Below, one piece after another: positions 42,624 through 51,945 of a DNA stretch of 64,000 bases. The DNA is taken from the NCBI GenBank assembly GCA_001600455.1, contig BCKC01000005.1, forward strand, positions 992,001 through 1,056,000. The letters run 5' to 3'. Positions within the stretch are counted from its first letter, which is position 1. Each line of letters opens with the position of its first letter. Made by a program: the position numbers and the translations under genes. The notes beneath the pieces were generated by a model. It made no database searches. It was not told the origin of the DNA and saw nothing but the letters and a program-made list of their open reading frames with translations. The DNA is from Endocalyx cinctus. Taxonomy: Eukaryota; Ascomycota; Sordariomycetes; Amphisphaeriales; Apiosporaceae.

Positions 42624-43874
42624 ATGCCGGACAAGATCCTCGATGATATCTCTCATAGACGCTATAATCCCTTGAGGGGATCATGGCTTTTAGTATCGCC
42701 TCATCGGACAAAGCGACCCTGGCAAGGTCAGCAAGAGGGACCTGCGATCAATAAATTACCTGAATACGATCCCAAAGTACGAACATACTCTTATTTCTCC
42801 CATCTTCCATTCCCACGTTAAAATCGATATGCGCATTGACACCATGTATCGCATCTTTAGTGTTACCTATGCCCGAGAAATTCCCGCGCCCAGGGAGAAT
42901 CCAATCCAGACTACTCCCAAACTTTCGTCTTCGTGAACGACTATAGCGCCGTGAAGGAAGAACAAGCCGATTACGAGCCAGAGCCCCCCACCTCGGCCTC
43001 CGACCTCTCCTCCCTTCTCCTCCGCGCCGAGAGTGTAAAGGGAAAATGTTTCGTCCTCACCTTCTCCCCCAAGCATCATCTGACCCTCGCCGATATGCCG
43101 GCCGACGAGATCGTCCCCATCATCGAGACATGGACGCGCATCTACGCTACCCACCTGGCGCCCTCCAACCCCCTAGCCGTAGCGGCCGCCAAGCTCGACC
43201 TGATGAGCCGCGACGTGCCCCCGGAGAGCGTCGTGGAGAAGCCCGCGCAGCAGTTGCGCTACATGCAGATCTTCGAGAACAAAGGCGCCGCGATGGGATG
43301 CTCTAACCCGCACCCGCACTGCCAGATCTGGACGACGAGCTCCTTACCGGAAGAGCCGGGCGCCGAGATCGTGCAGATGACCAAGTACCGTTCCGAGAAC
43401 GGCGGTCGACACCTTCTACAGGATTACGCGCTGCTCGAAGGGGAAAAGCGGGAGCGTATCGTGTTCGAGAACTCGTCTTTCCTCGTGGTCTGCCCCTGGT
43501 GGGCTATCTGGCCCTTCGAGGTTATGATTATCGCGAAGCGACACCTTCGGTCGCTCGTGGACTTTTCCCCCGCCGAACGCTTACACCTCGCCGACGCGAT
43601 ACAGGAGGTCACCCGCCGTTACGACAACCTGTTCGAGACTAGCTTCCCCTACAGCTCGGGTATACATCAGGCACCGCTCGAGGGAACCGAGGAAGAGATC
43701 GAAAACAGCTACTTTCACATGCACTTCTACCCACCTCTGCTGCGGTCGGCGACGGTGAAGAAGTTTCTTGTAGGCTACGAGCTTATGGCCGAACCTCAGC
43801 GAGACATCACCCCCGAGCAGGCGGCCGCGCGATTAAGGGATTGTGACGGAGAATTGTATCGGAAGAAGCTGTAG
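42624..43874 (+). CDS. gal7: Galactose-1-phosphate uridylyltransferase (Gal7)
   Basis: Exons 42624-42776 and 42861-43874 (84-nt intron) give 388 residues. Leloir pathway enzyme: swaps UMP between UDP-glucose and galactose-1-phosphate; cytosolic. The splice joins PEYDPK to CYLCPRNSR, whose C-x2-C is a metal-binding pair. [17 protein letters not shown] is the N-terminal signature. The histidine-triad motif NPHPHCQIW holds His202 and the nucleophile His204, and [12 protein letters not shown] near the C-terminus supplies further metal and phosphate contacts. Length matches the family. The CDS is complete, with strong third-position C bias in exon 2. No other GAL genes are adjacent, but a GH13 glucosidase lies upstream. 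Confidence 0.97.
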
Positions 43875-44189
43875 CAGTAGCCTTTTTCCTGTTCTCAGCC
43901 TGTGGTCGTCCGAGAAACTAAGCGTGATATATTCACTCATGTTTTTCTTTCAATGACATCTCTTTCATTATAGATTATAGAAGACGTAATTCTCATTGAC
44001 ATGCTCAAGATATCCAAAGTAATGCCGACCTCATATAATCTTATTATACACTTCATGTCCCCGTTCGAATATTGATCATGGGTTCTCGAAAGAAGAGGTT
44101 CAAATAATTGGATATAGGTCTCTGCTGGCTGCTACAATATATATACACAAACTTGCAGACAAGGAAATCCATCCCCTAGATACCAGCTA
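43875..44189. other. Convergent 3' region between gal7 and erg28
   Basis: About 315 bases of A/T-rich sequence holding the 3' ends of two converging genes. Nothing else seen. Confidence 0.6.
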
Positions 44190-44801
44190 TTATGCCTGGA
44201 CATAGTAGTCATATTGGGTTACCATCCATGTGATACCCAAGGTCGCGAAGATGAAGGGCATGACGATGGGGGCTCCCAGGTACGTGGACCGGTAATAAGA
44301 CCACTCGCTGCCGAAGTGGAACAGCGCGACGACGTAAGTCCAAATGGTAATGTCGTAAACGGGCTTGACGTGCAAGTTATAGCTAGCGTACAGCCTGACG
44401 ATGGCCGAGATAATGGTATAAGTACCGAACAGTCGTGCCGCCAAGGGCGTCACCTGGTCCGTTGTTCGCCCGCCCTTACCGGTGTTGCTGGCCGTCGCCG
44501 GCGAAAGCTTCCGCGTGGAATCCTCCGGGTCGAAGGATGCGGACTTCGGAGGTAGAGAGGCGTTCGGGACGAATTGCCCGTTGTAGAGGCGGCGCGAGAA
44601 GTGCAGCGTCGTGTAGTTCTGGATTGAGTTTCCGACCGCGAGTATGGAAGTCTAGATATTCATTTCAGGTGTCTGTCAGTCGCGCTGGTTGTGTAACTTG
44701 AACATGACCAGACGATTACTACTTACCACTAACATGTAGTACGGCAAGTAGCCGTTCGCCTGCGGGAGGTAGGGTTGGAGAGTGTCCATGAGGGCATCCA
44801 T
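44190..44801 (-). CDS. erg28: Ergosterol biosynthesis protein Erg28
   Basis: Exons 44801-44727 and 44651-44190 with a 75-nt GTAAGT...CTAG intron give 178 residues. Erg28 is an ER membrane scaffold that tethers the C-4 demethylation enzymes (Erg25, Erg26, Erg27) and Erg6. The splice yields LPYYMLVTSILAVGNSIQNYTTLHFSRRLYNG, the family signature, followed by LAARLFGTYTIISAIVRLYASYN and ALFHFGSEWSYYRSTYLG. Four membrane segments are expected. A loop of about 35 residues (PEDSTRKLSPATASNTGKGG) between segments makes it longer than the yeast protein. It is transcribed divergently from 3-ketoacyl-CoA reductase. Confidence 0.95.
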
Positions 44802-45239
44802 ATTGGCGAAACTAGAAGAATTGAAGCTGAAGCTGAAGCTGAAGCTGAAGATTATGAAATATCAACCAAAAAGAAAAAGAGAATCAAGCAGCTTTAAGTA
44901 GTCAAATCTAAAATTAGAAGAGATGTAAAAATTACTAAGGAGCTTGAAGCTCATGTACAGTAAGATTGCTCTGACTTCGATATATAAATATTCTCCATTG
45001 ACAGGCCATTTCCTTATCACGATAAGAATTTGACAAGGGTGTGCTGGCGGACCGGGGCTTACAGAGGTGCTGTGGTAAAGTTTCTACTTACAAGGGGCCA
45101 AGCTATGAAATTTAGGGTTTGCGATCTTCAGTGCCAAAAGATTTTGGGGAGAAAAGCCCCAGAGGTTGATTTCACTTAATACCTCCCATTTACAACCTTT
45201 TCAAAATATTGTAGTGAAAATCCAGTCACTTATTCTATC
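44802..45239. promoter_or_regulatory. Bidirectional promoter between erg28 and 3-ketoacyl-CoA reductase
   Basis: The start codons are 438 bases apart, so both genes share this region. It includes an inverted pair of GATA sites at 45014-45027 (CTTATC, two bases, GATAAG) and a GAAGCT hexamer repeat in the erg28 leader. Paired GATA motifs are known targets of fungal GATA factors; whether any binds here is untested. Confidence 0.6.
44823..44850 (+). repeat. GAAGCT hexamer microsatellite
   Basis: Four complete GAAGCT units plus a partial one, in the erg28 5' leader. Confidence 0.95.
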
Positions 45240-46322
45240 ATGGATTCGGTCAAAGAATTTATTGACTCTGTGCCGTCAAGTGTTCAATTGGCACTTGCCG
45301 GCATAGGAGCTCTTGCTGTGGGCACGAAATTATTCAGCTTTGTGCAATTGTTTCTAAGCATGTTCATCCTGAGTGGCACAAATGTAAGTCTCGACCATGC
45401 AAAGCTTTATCCCTCATAATATCAATGAATACATTTTTTCCTAATATATGCCATGTAAATTATGTAGCTCCGAAAATACGGAAAGAAAGGCACTTGGGCT
45501 GTCGTGACAGGTGCCTCCGATGGCCTCGGCAAAGAATTCGCTACCCAGCTCGCCTCGAAAGGCTTCAACCTCGTTCTCGTGTCCCGTACTATGTCCAAGC
45601 TCGAGACCCTTTCAAAGGAACTGGAAGGAAAGTTCTCCGGGTTACAGACTAAGGTGATGGCGATGGACTTCTCGGCCGACGATGACTCCGACTACGAGCG
45701 TCTAGCTAAGCTGGTCGATGGGCTCGATATCGGCATCCTTATCAACAACGTAGGACAGAGCCACAGCATACCCACACCTTTCCTCCTCACCGACAAGTCC
45801 GAGATGCAGAACATCATCAACATCAACTGTCTGGGCACTTTGAAGGTGACTAAGGTGATCGTGCCTGGGATGGTGAGCCGGAAGCGTGGCTTGATTATGT
45901 CAATGGGCAGTTTCGGCGGTTGGATGCCGACACCGTACCTGGCAACGTACTCGGGAAGCAAAGCGTTCTTGCAGCAATGGTCGACGGCTCTAGCGGCGGA
46001 ACTGAAGCCCAGCGGTGTCGACGTCCAATTGTGTCTTAGCTACCTCGTCACCACCGCCATGAGCAAAGTACGCCGACCTAGTTTGTTAATCCCCGGTCCC
46101 AAGCCGTTCGTCCGTGCTGCCCTCACCAAGATCGGTGCTTCACCCTGGCAGGGCGTTGCTTATACCTACACCCCTTATTGGTCACATGCGCTCATGGCCT
46201 GGTTCATCGAAAACACGATTGGAGTCGGCCACAGCATTGGCCTCTACTTCAACCTTAAGATGCACGAGGATATCCGCACCAGGGCTCTTAAGAAGGCTGC
46301 CAGAGAGGCTAAGAAAAACTAA
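45240..46322 (+). CDS. ifa38: Very-long-chain 3-ketoacyl-CoA reductase (Ifa38/KAR type)
   Basis: Exons 45240-45383 and 45468-46322 give 332 residues. Second step of fatty-acid elongation in the ER: reduces 3-ketoacyl-CoA with NADPH for ceramide and sphingolipid acyl chains. The N-terminus carries a membrane helix ([26 protein letters not shown]). The short-chain dehydrogenase core shows [12 protein letters not shown] (cofactor loop), [18 protein letters not shown] (Ser) and [11 protein letters not shown] (Tyr-x3-Lys). The C-terminal stretch [14 protein letters not shown] is probably membrane-associated. The tail ends AREAKKN, basic but not a strict KKXX signal. Complete and normal in length for the family. 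Confidence 0.95.
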
Positions 46323-47209
46323 ATCGAGATTCTTCTACCTCAAGCCAGAAGATGGAACAGGACCACGGACAAGACGAGGAAATCTCTGCAATGCATGACT
46401 TCCCGATGGCGATGTTTTCGATAAGTTCTGTATTAACGCAAGAAATCTTGTATTGGTAATTAATTTGGTGTAGCAAAAATACGTGGTGGGCGTTTTCGTG
46501 TTTAAGCATCGCGCTCAAGACACAGACGCCGAGATCAAAAGAAGATTTTGATAATTCGACTATGAAACATATACAACAAGATATATTAATTAAAAAGTTA
46601 TAATAAACCATATATTTCCTTTCGGAACTGTTCTTCTACATCAGACCGAACGATCTCTCGTCAACGACTTTCGGAAGGTTTGCTGACCTGAGAATACTAG
46701 CTCTCAGAATCGATTTGTACGGTGATACTTTCTTAATTTACTTGTCTCTACCCCGATTTTAAACATCCCCAACTCACAAGATCCACGGGATGAATGTTAC
46801 CTATATGATACTAGCTATCCCCCTGTTCTTGAGTCATACGGCTATTTTATGACCTGATAGAAATTACCGGGAGTCTCACATCGCAACATAGCTCTCAAGG
46901 CTAACAAACGAGGAAATATACTTGTTGATGGCGAATACGATATATAGAGTTCAGTCAAGACTGGTGCTCTCCCTTTGATTGAATATAGCGAATTTCAATT
47001 TCGCGTGCCAGTCAAGTAGGCGAGAGAAGGCAGACTACCAAGCTTTTGGTCACCCAGCTGAACGTGTTGTCGTCTGCCAAGAGGATACTAATATTACGCT
47101 AGATGTACTTTGTCGTTTGCTCTAGCCCTGAAGATCATCACCCCTTTTCGCTACGCCTTACCGAGGCTCTTGGCAGTTGGGACGACGCTCCTCGCTAATG
47201 GCGTACTAG
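46323..47209. other. Intergenic; no supported gene, some coding-like reading near 47115-47195
   Basis: Most of the stretch shows nothing. At its right end a short ATG frame at 47104-47199 (containing SSPEDHHPFSLRLTEALGSW) reads like protein, stops just before the candidate exon at 47210, and may belong to the same unrecognised or decayed gene. Confidence 0.4.
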
Positions 47210-47437
47210 CGAATATTGCGACAATACCTGAAAAGTCTAGGCCTCGACTTGCTAGATATTAATGACCCTCGACTGCGCGAGGGTGATGGAAAGGAAGGTA
47301 GAGACGAGGTTAGCGTGACGGAGATGCGAAATTGCGAGGAATTGGAAGTATATAATAATGTCACGTCATGCCTCTGCGATGCTGCTGCACTCCGGCAGGC
47401 CAAGTTGACTGACTGGCCCTTCGCTGGTAGTAGTTGA
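47210..47437 (+). CDS. Candidate terminal exon of an unrecognised gene, partial
   Basis: A 75-residue frame opens immediately after a branch-plus-acceptor pair (gctaat ... tactag) and runs to a TGA at 47437. Its composition is balanced and protein-like (KSLGLDLLDINDPRLREGD; KEGRDEVSVTEMRNCEEL; ending TDWPFAGSS). The frame has no ATG near its start, so it would need an upstream exon. A phase-0 donor GTACTT at about 47105 is one candidate, but no complete gene could be assembled. It ends only 50 bases before the start of the large secreted protein. Confidence 0.3.
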   Translation, partial: RILRQYLKSLGLDLLDINDPRLREGDGKEGRDEVSVTEMRNCEELEVYNNVTSCLCDAAALRQAKLTDWPFAGSS

Positions 47438-47487
47438 GTTAGGTTGGTTGCTCACCTTCGTCATTCGTTTAACACAAAACTTATTTC

Positions 47488-50400
47488 ATGATGCGGTCTG
47501 TCTCGTTGCTCGCCATCGCGGGCTTGGGCCTTCTTGATTTTGGCGCGGCGAAGAAACATTGCAATTTGCATCCTTCTTCGTCGTTGTCCTCTTCCACTCC
47601 TTTGATAACTAGTACCTCAGATGTCAGCAGTAGCACTAGCAGCAGCAGTAGCAGCAGCATCAGCTCAACCGATGATGCTTCGTCGGCTATCAATTCGTCT
47701 GGGGTATCATCGCTCTCTTATATTGCTTCGTCATCCAGCAGTTTTCTTAGTACAGACAGCTCTTCTACCGTGACTGTCTCCACTAGCTCGTCTGCCTCAG
47801 ACAATGCGGAAAGTTCGAGTTCAACGATTACTTCGTCTGTGGCATCATCAACTAGCGATACGTACCCTACTGTGTCGTCGACTAGTGATGCCTCCTCTGT
47901 ACCATCCTCGTCGTCAACCACAGATGATGCTTCTTCCGTCGTATCCTCGACTTCCGACGCTTCATCTATCGCTTCTTCCACCACCGATGATGCCTCCTCT
48001 ATCATATCTTCGACTAGCGATTCTATGACCCCAACTCCAACCGGCGATTCTTCTTCTGCCGCTTCCTCAACTACTGATGATATTTCTTCTACCATTACAT
48101 CTTCTACTAGTGACGCGTCTTATACCCCATCTTCAACATCAGATGATACTTTATCATCAACAACTGATGACACTTTCTATACTCCGTCTTCAACAAGCGA
48201 CTCTTCGTCTCCCACGCCGTCAACAACAGATGATGCCTCCTCTAGCAGCACACCCTCCACTAGTGACTCTACAAGCACACCGTCTGTAACAACCGATGAT
48301 TCGTCATCTTCAACAACTGATGACACACTAATAACTCCCACTCCCACCCCTTCTTCCTCAAAGAAGGATGTGGATAATCTTATCCTGAACGGAAACTTTC
48401 CGGAGTACGATTCTGAATCTCCAGGGGGAATTTATAACTTCGAGATCACAAACCAAGCGTCTCAGGTGCCAGGTGAAGGATATACCGATGATGGTAGCGA
48501 GGAGAAGGGATGCGCCGACCTGCACGTGGACCCCGATACAGACATCACACCCAAGAAGCGACAAACAACGGGTCCCAGCAAATCGTCTAGCATGAAACAG
48601 TGGATTGAAATACCGGCAGGCAAGAACACGATGGCCCTTCGCTTTTACTATGCAATCACAAGAAATATGGCGGCAGAAACCTGCGGACTGAACGTTCGAT
48701 TCGATAATAACGTCATCTTTTCGACATCCTTGTTTGATGTACAACTTTCAACTACCAGCAAGGTATGGCAGAAGGTAGAGAAGGACGTGTCGGTTTTATC
48801 GACTTCTGGATACATCACGTTTTCACTGGACTGTATTAATGGCGGGTCTGCGGATGTCATGCTCGATCAGATCTTCGCTTCTACGGAGGTCACCGTGGAT
48901 GATCTGAATGATATAAACGTCATATGGCTTGGTATGCGAAACACAAAGTCTAGTTCGGTATCTAGCTCTTCGTCATCTACTCCTACTCCTTTTATCTCTT
49001 CTTCTTCTTCCTCATCTACACCTGTAGATTCGAGCACACCTTTGATCACTTCGTCGGCGGCCTCTGCATCTTCTTCGGAAAGCTCATCTATTTCAACTTC
49101 AAGTTTCACGATATCTGTTTCAGGTAGCGCTGTGCCGAGTAGCTCTTCTTCTTCTTCAGATCACCCACTACCAACCTCTATTGATGACCTATCTCCCGCT
49201 GCTCGGGAGATCTTCGATTTCTTATTAGAGCACATAAATCTAGATGAAGACAACAACCTCATAATGCCGCAACCGACACAGACGGACACGGAACTGAGCA
49301 TGACTGCGTATGATCCTAATAATATTGACACTGACCGCCAGGCGGAACTTGAGAAAGAACTGCAGTCTTTGGGCCTGTCACCAATTGATGATCTCCTGAA
49401 TGACCATAACAAAAAGGTTGACGCCGCTTCTGGATCAGGAGGCGATACTTGTGCCAACCTCAACACACGCGGTCTACCGGCGCATTTCCAGAAGAACACC
49501 AGGGATATCGCATCTCCACGTCTCTCGTCACGGTCTTCGAAGGCTTTACGAAGACTAGATGATTATTTTAGCAAGAGAGATGATGATGATGGCTTCTGGG
49601 ATTACTTTTGCGGTGACATTGTGGAAGCAATCGTTGGTCTTAATGAACTTACCGAGGCTATCCAGCAACTTATCTGCATGGGCAAAAGCATATACGACAG
49701 CCGTGATGCCTTGAAGTGTTTCTTTAGCGGTTGCTATCTGACTATTTATGAGGAGCAGCGGTACGCCTGGTACTACTCTTGGACCGCCAAATACCCGTCT
49801 ATCTCGCAGTGGCTTGTCAAGTGGGGAGATAACAACGTCCTTAGCTGTGTCGACTGTGGTTTGCAAATACAAAACGTCAGCTTTTCCGGCACTATGGTCG
49901 CCTGGGCCGTCCAGGGGAAGATTTTCATCAAGGAAGTCCATATAAACCCACTAATTTCAGCGACTGGCAGTATGGTGGTGGACCTAAAGACTGATCAAGC
50001 CTTGAGTTACAAGTGGAGCTATATATTTGAATCTGTCAAGGTAGCGACCTCGACTCCCAATCCAAACATCAAGATTGACTCGAGACTACTCTACGATATT
50101 GGTATAAGCTTCGACGCCGAGAAAGCCGTCAATGTTCGGGGTGGAGCTCAGTTCAAGCTCGATCAGGCCAAGGTTCAACTAGATGGAACAACCGAAACAC
50201 CCACATACACGGATAAGTGGAATTGGGAACCACAGGTCACCTATACTCTGCCGACGTTCACTACTAGTGGCGGCGTTACGCTTCAGCCCTATTTACGATG
50301 GGGTGTCGAGTTCAAGATTCAGCTCTTCGACCAGATCACGGTCACGCCTGTTCTGTCTTCCGAGTCTATCGTGACGATGAAATCAAACTTCTCCTTTGAT

Positions 50401-51747
50401 CCCACTACTGATTGTCCAAACCCCAATCAGCTCTCGGTGCAGACGTTCCTCACAACGCACAACAACTATCTGCCAGCTCCCGGAGGCGACAAAAAGAGCC
50501 TGTATAACGACAATAGCCAGTCCAAGAAGCAATGCTTCGACGTACCGGATCTAATTCCGTCGGCAGGTGAAATCGCCTCTTTAGCGGCAGTCGGAGGGCC
50601 TTTCTGCTCTTCCTTCCTTCATTACACGCCGCCAAAGACGACCACATACGACACGGCCACTGCCTACACTCCTAGCACCACGATCACGTCGACTTCGACA
50701 ACGACGATGCCCATCACAACTACGAAGTACGAAACCGTAACGACGAGCATCGACTGGTACCCGTCCGAAGAAGTACCCTCTACAACGTACACGGTCACAT
50801 CCGGGACTGCCAATTTGGCGCTGATGAATTTGAAGCGTGGGGAGGAGACTCCGGCCCCGGCAGGGATTGTAGCACGCCAAGCCATAGCCACTCCCGCCGT
50901 CGCCAGCGGCTGGGACAAAACGAAGCTCTCGTTCGCGTGCAAGCAGATCGCCACGGGCACTTCGACGGTCACGCAGACCACAACCACGACGATTGCCTCA
51001 GGCGCCGCCAGCACCAGCACCACGGTGACGTACAATCCAGACGGACCTCTGGTCACTCAAACGGTGACGGACAGGTGGACGGCGTTCCACGGAGTCACCC
51101 AGGTCAGCACGACGTACCCGTACTACCGGGAACCGACAGCGACGGCTTGCGCCTCGCCCCCTCCGGATTCCGGCACCTGCTTCCGGATCAAGATTCACGG
51201 GCCGGACTGGGTCGACGGCCAGTACATGAAATACTGGGCCAACGGCGGGTTCGTCGCAGGCAACGCCGACACCTCTCCCGTTTACGACACGTACTACCTT
51301 TCATCGACCGGTTTGCTGCTCCCGCAAGATCAGCGCGATGACGTGCTCGTCCTGTTCCTAAGAAACCTGTGGGCTGCTCCGACCAGCAACATGGGTAGCC
51401 CTAACGCGGTGTGGGCTGGCGAGTCGTGGCGAAACCTGGACGGACACGAGAGGATTTACTGCGAGAAGGAGACGAAAACTTCTTGCTCTGGCGAAGAGAG
51501 TTATAATAACAACCAGTTACACTGCTACACAGCTACGCAGGACGGGATCAGTTTCGTGCCGATTAAGTACTATAATTACGATTGGGTAGGCAGTTATATC
51601 CACTTTAGGGCTCATATCGGCCAGGTCGATGGGGCTGTTCCGGCCACTTTCACCTGGGAGCCGGCTCCGTGTATTTGCGGAGGAGAGACTGGTTTTCAGC
51701 TGAGGGAGGGTTGGTATTGGACTGAGCAGGGGTGGCAAGGTCCTTAG
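47488..51747 (+). CDS. Large secreted Ser/Thr-rich mosaic protein (1,419 aa)
   Basis: An intronless 4.26-kb frame from tandem ATGs (47488, 47491). Signal peptide: MMRSVSLLAIAGLGLLDFGAA. Residues about 26-290 are a Ser/Thr/Asp-rich mucin-like tract of loose TTDDASS/STSD repeats, likely O-glycosylated. Residues about 292-485 form a compact beta-rich domain opening NLILNGNFPEYDSE, like fungal carbohydrate-binding or adhesin-type jelly rolls. A second Ser-rich linker (about 489-560) leads to a large domain (about 690-1045) with FWDYFCGDIVEAIVGLNELT and many aromatic beta strands. A Thr-rich linker (about 1048-1195) and a Cys-containing C-terminal domain (GTCFRIKIHGPDWVDGQYMK to the end) follow. 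Dibasic sites KKR (356-358), KR (696-697) and KR (1116-1117) could be cut by a Kex2-type protease. No GPI tail is evident. Role unknown; cell-surface or secreted adhesion is a reasonable guess. Confidence 0.8.
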   Translation: MMRSVSLLAIAGLGLLDFGAAKKHCNLHPSSSLSSSTPLITSTSDVSSSTSSSSSSSISSTDDASSAINSSGVSSLSYIASSSSSFLSTDSSSTVTVSTSSSASDNAESSSSTITSSVASSTSDTYPTVSSTSDASSVPSSSSTTDDASSVVSSTSDASSIASSTTDDASSIISSTSDSMTPTPTGDSSSAASSTTDDISSTITSSTSDASYTPSSTSDDTLSSTTDDTFYTPSSTSDSSSPTPSTTDDASSSSTPSTSDSTSTPSVTTDDSSSSTTDDTLITPTPTPSSSKKDVDNLILNGNFPEYDSESPGGIYNFEITNQASQVPGEGYTDDGSEEKGCADLHVDPDTDITPKKRQTTGPSKSSSMKQWIEIPAGKNTMALRFYYAITRNMAAETCGLNVRFDNNVIFSTSLFDVQLSTTSKVWQKVEKDVSVLSTSGYITFSLDCINGGSADVMLDQIFASTEVTVDDLNDINVIWLGMRNTKSSSVSSSSSSTPTPFISSSSSSSTPVDSSTPLITSSAASASSSESSSISTSSFTISVSGSAVPSSSSSSSDHPLPTSIDDLSPAAREIFDFLLEHINLDEDNNLIMPQPTQTDTELSMTAYDPNNIDTDRQAELEKELQSLGLSPIDDLLNDHNKKVDAASGSGGDTCANLNTRGLPAHFQKNTRDIASPRLSSRSSKALRRLDDYFSKRDDDDGFWDYFCGDIVEAIVGLNELTEAIQQLICMGKSIYDSRDALKCFFSGCYLTIYEEQRYAWYYSWTAKYPSISQWLVKWGDNNVLSCVDCGLQIQNVSFSGTMVAWAVQGKIFIKEVHINPLISATGSMVVDLKTDQALSYKWSYIFESVKVATSTPNPNIKIDSRLLYDIGISFDAEKAVNVRGGAQFKLDQAKVQLDGTTETPTYTDKWNWEPQVTYTLPTFTTSGGVTLQPYLRWGVEFKIQLFDQITVTPVLSSESIVTMKSNFSFDPTTDCPNPNQLSVQTFLTTHNNYLPAPGGDKKSLYNDNSQSKKQCFDVPDLIPSAGEIASLAAVGGPFCSSFLHYTPPKTTTYDTATAYTPSTTITSTSTTTMPITTTKYETVTTSIDWYPSEEVPSTTYTVTSGTANLALMNLKRGEETPAPAGIVARQAIATPAVASGWDKTKLSFACKQIATGTSTVTQTTTTTIASGAASTSTTVTYNPDGPLVTQTVTDRWTAFHGVTQVSTTYPYYREPTATACASPPPDSGTCFRIKIHGPDWVDGQYMKYWANGGFVAGNADTSPVYDTYYLSSTGLLLPQDQRDDVLVLFLRNLWAAPTSNMGSPNAVWAGESWRNLDGHERIYCEKETKTSCSGEESYNNNQLHCYTATQDGISFVPIKYYNYDWVGSYIHFRAHIGQVDGAVPATFTWEPAPCICGGETGFQLREGWYWTEQGWQGP

Positions 51748-51945
51748 TAGAGTGGTCTAACCTAGTACTCGTTGATGATTCGTGAGTAAATTATATCTGT
51801 CATAATAATTTTTAATACTCGTCAATAAATTTATTCTATGCACAAATTCAGAAAATTATGATACTACTAGGTTAGACTATGCTATTCTCACTTATGTCAC
51901 AGGCGACACAAAGAGTCTTTAGATTATTCCATATCCTTTTCGTAA

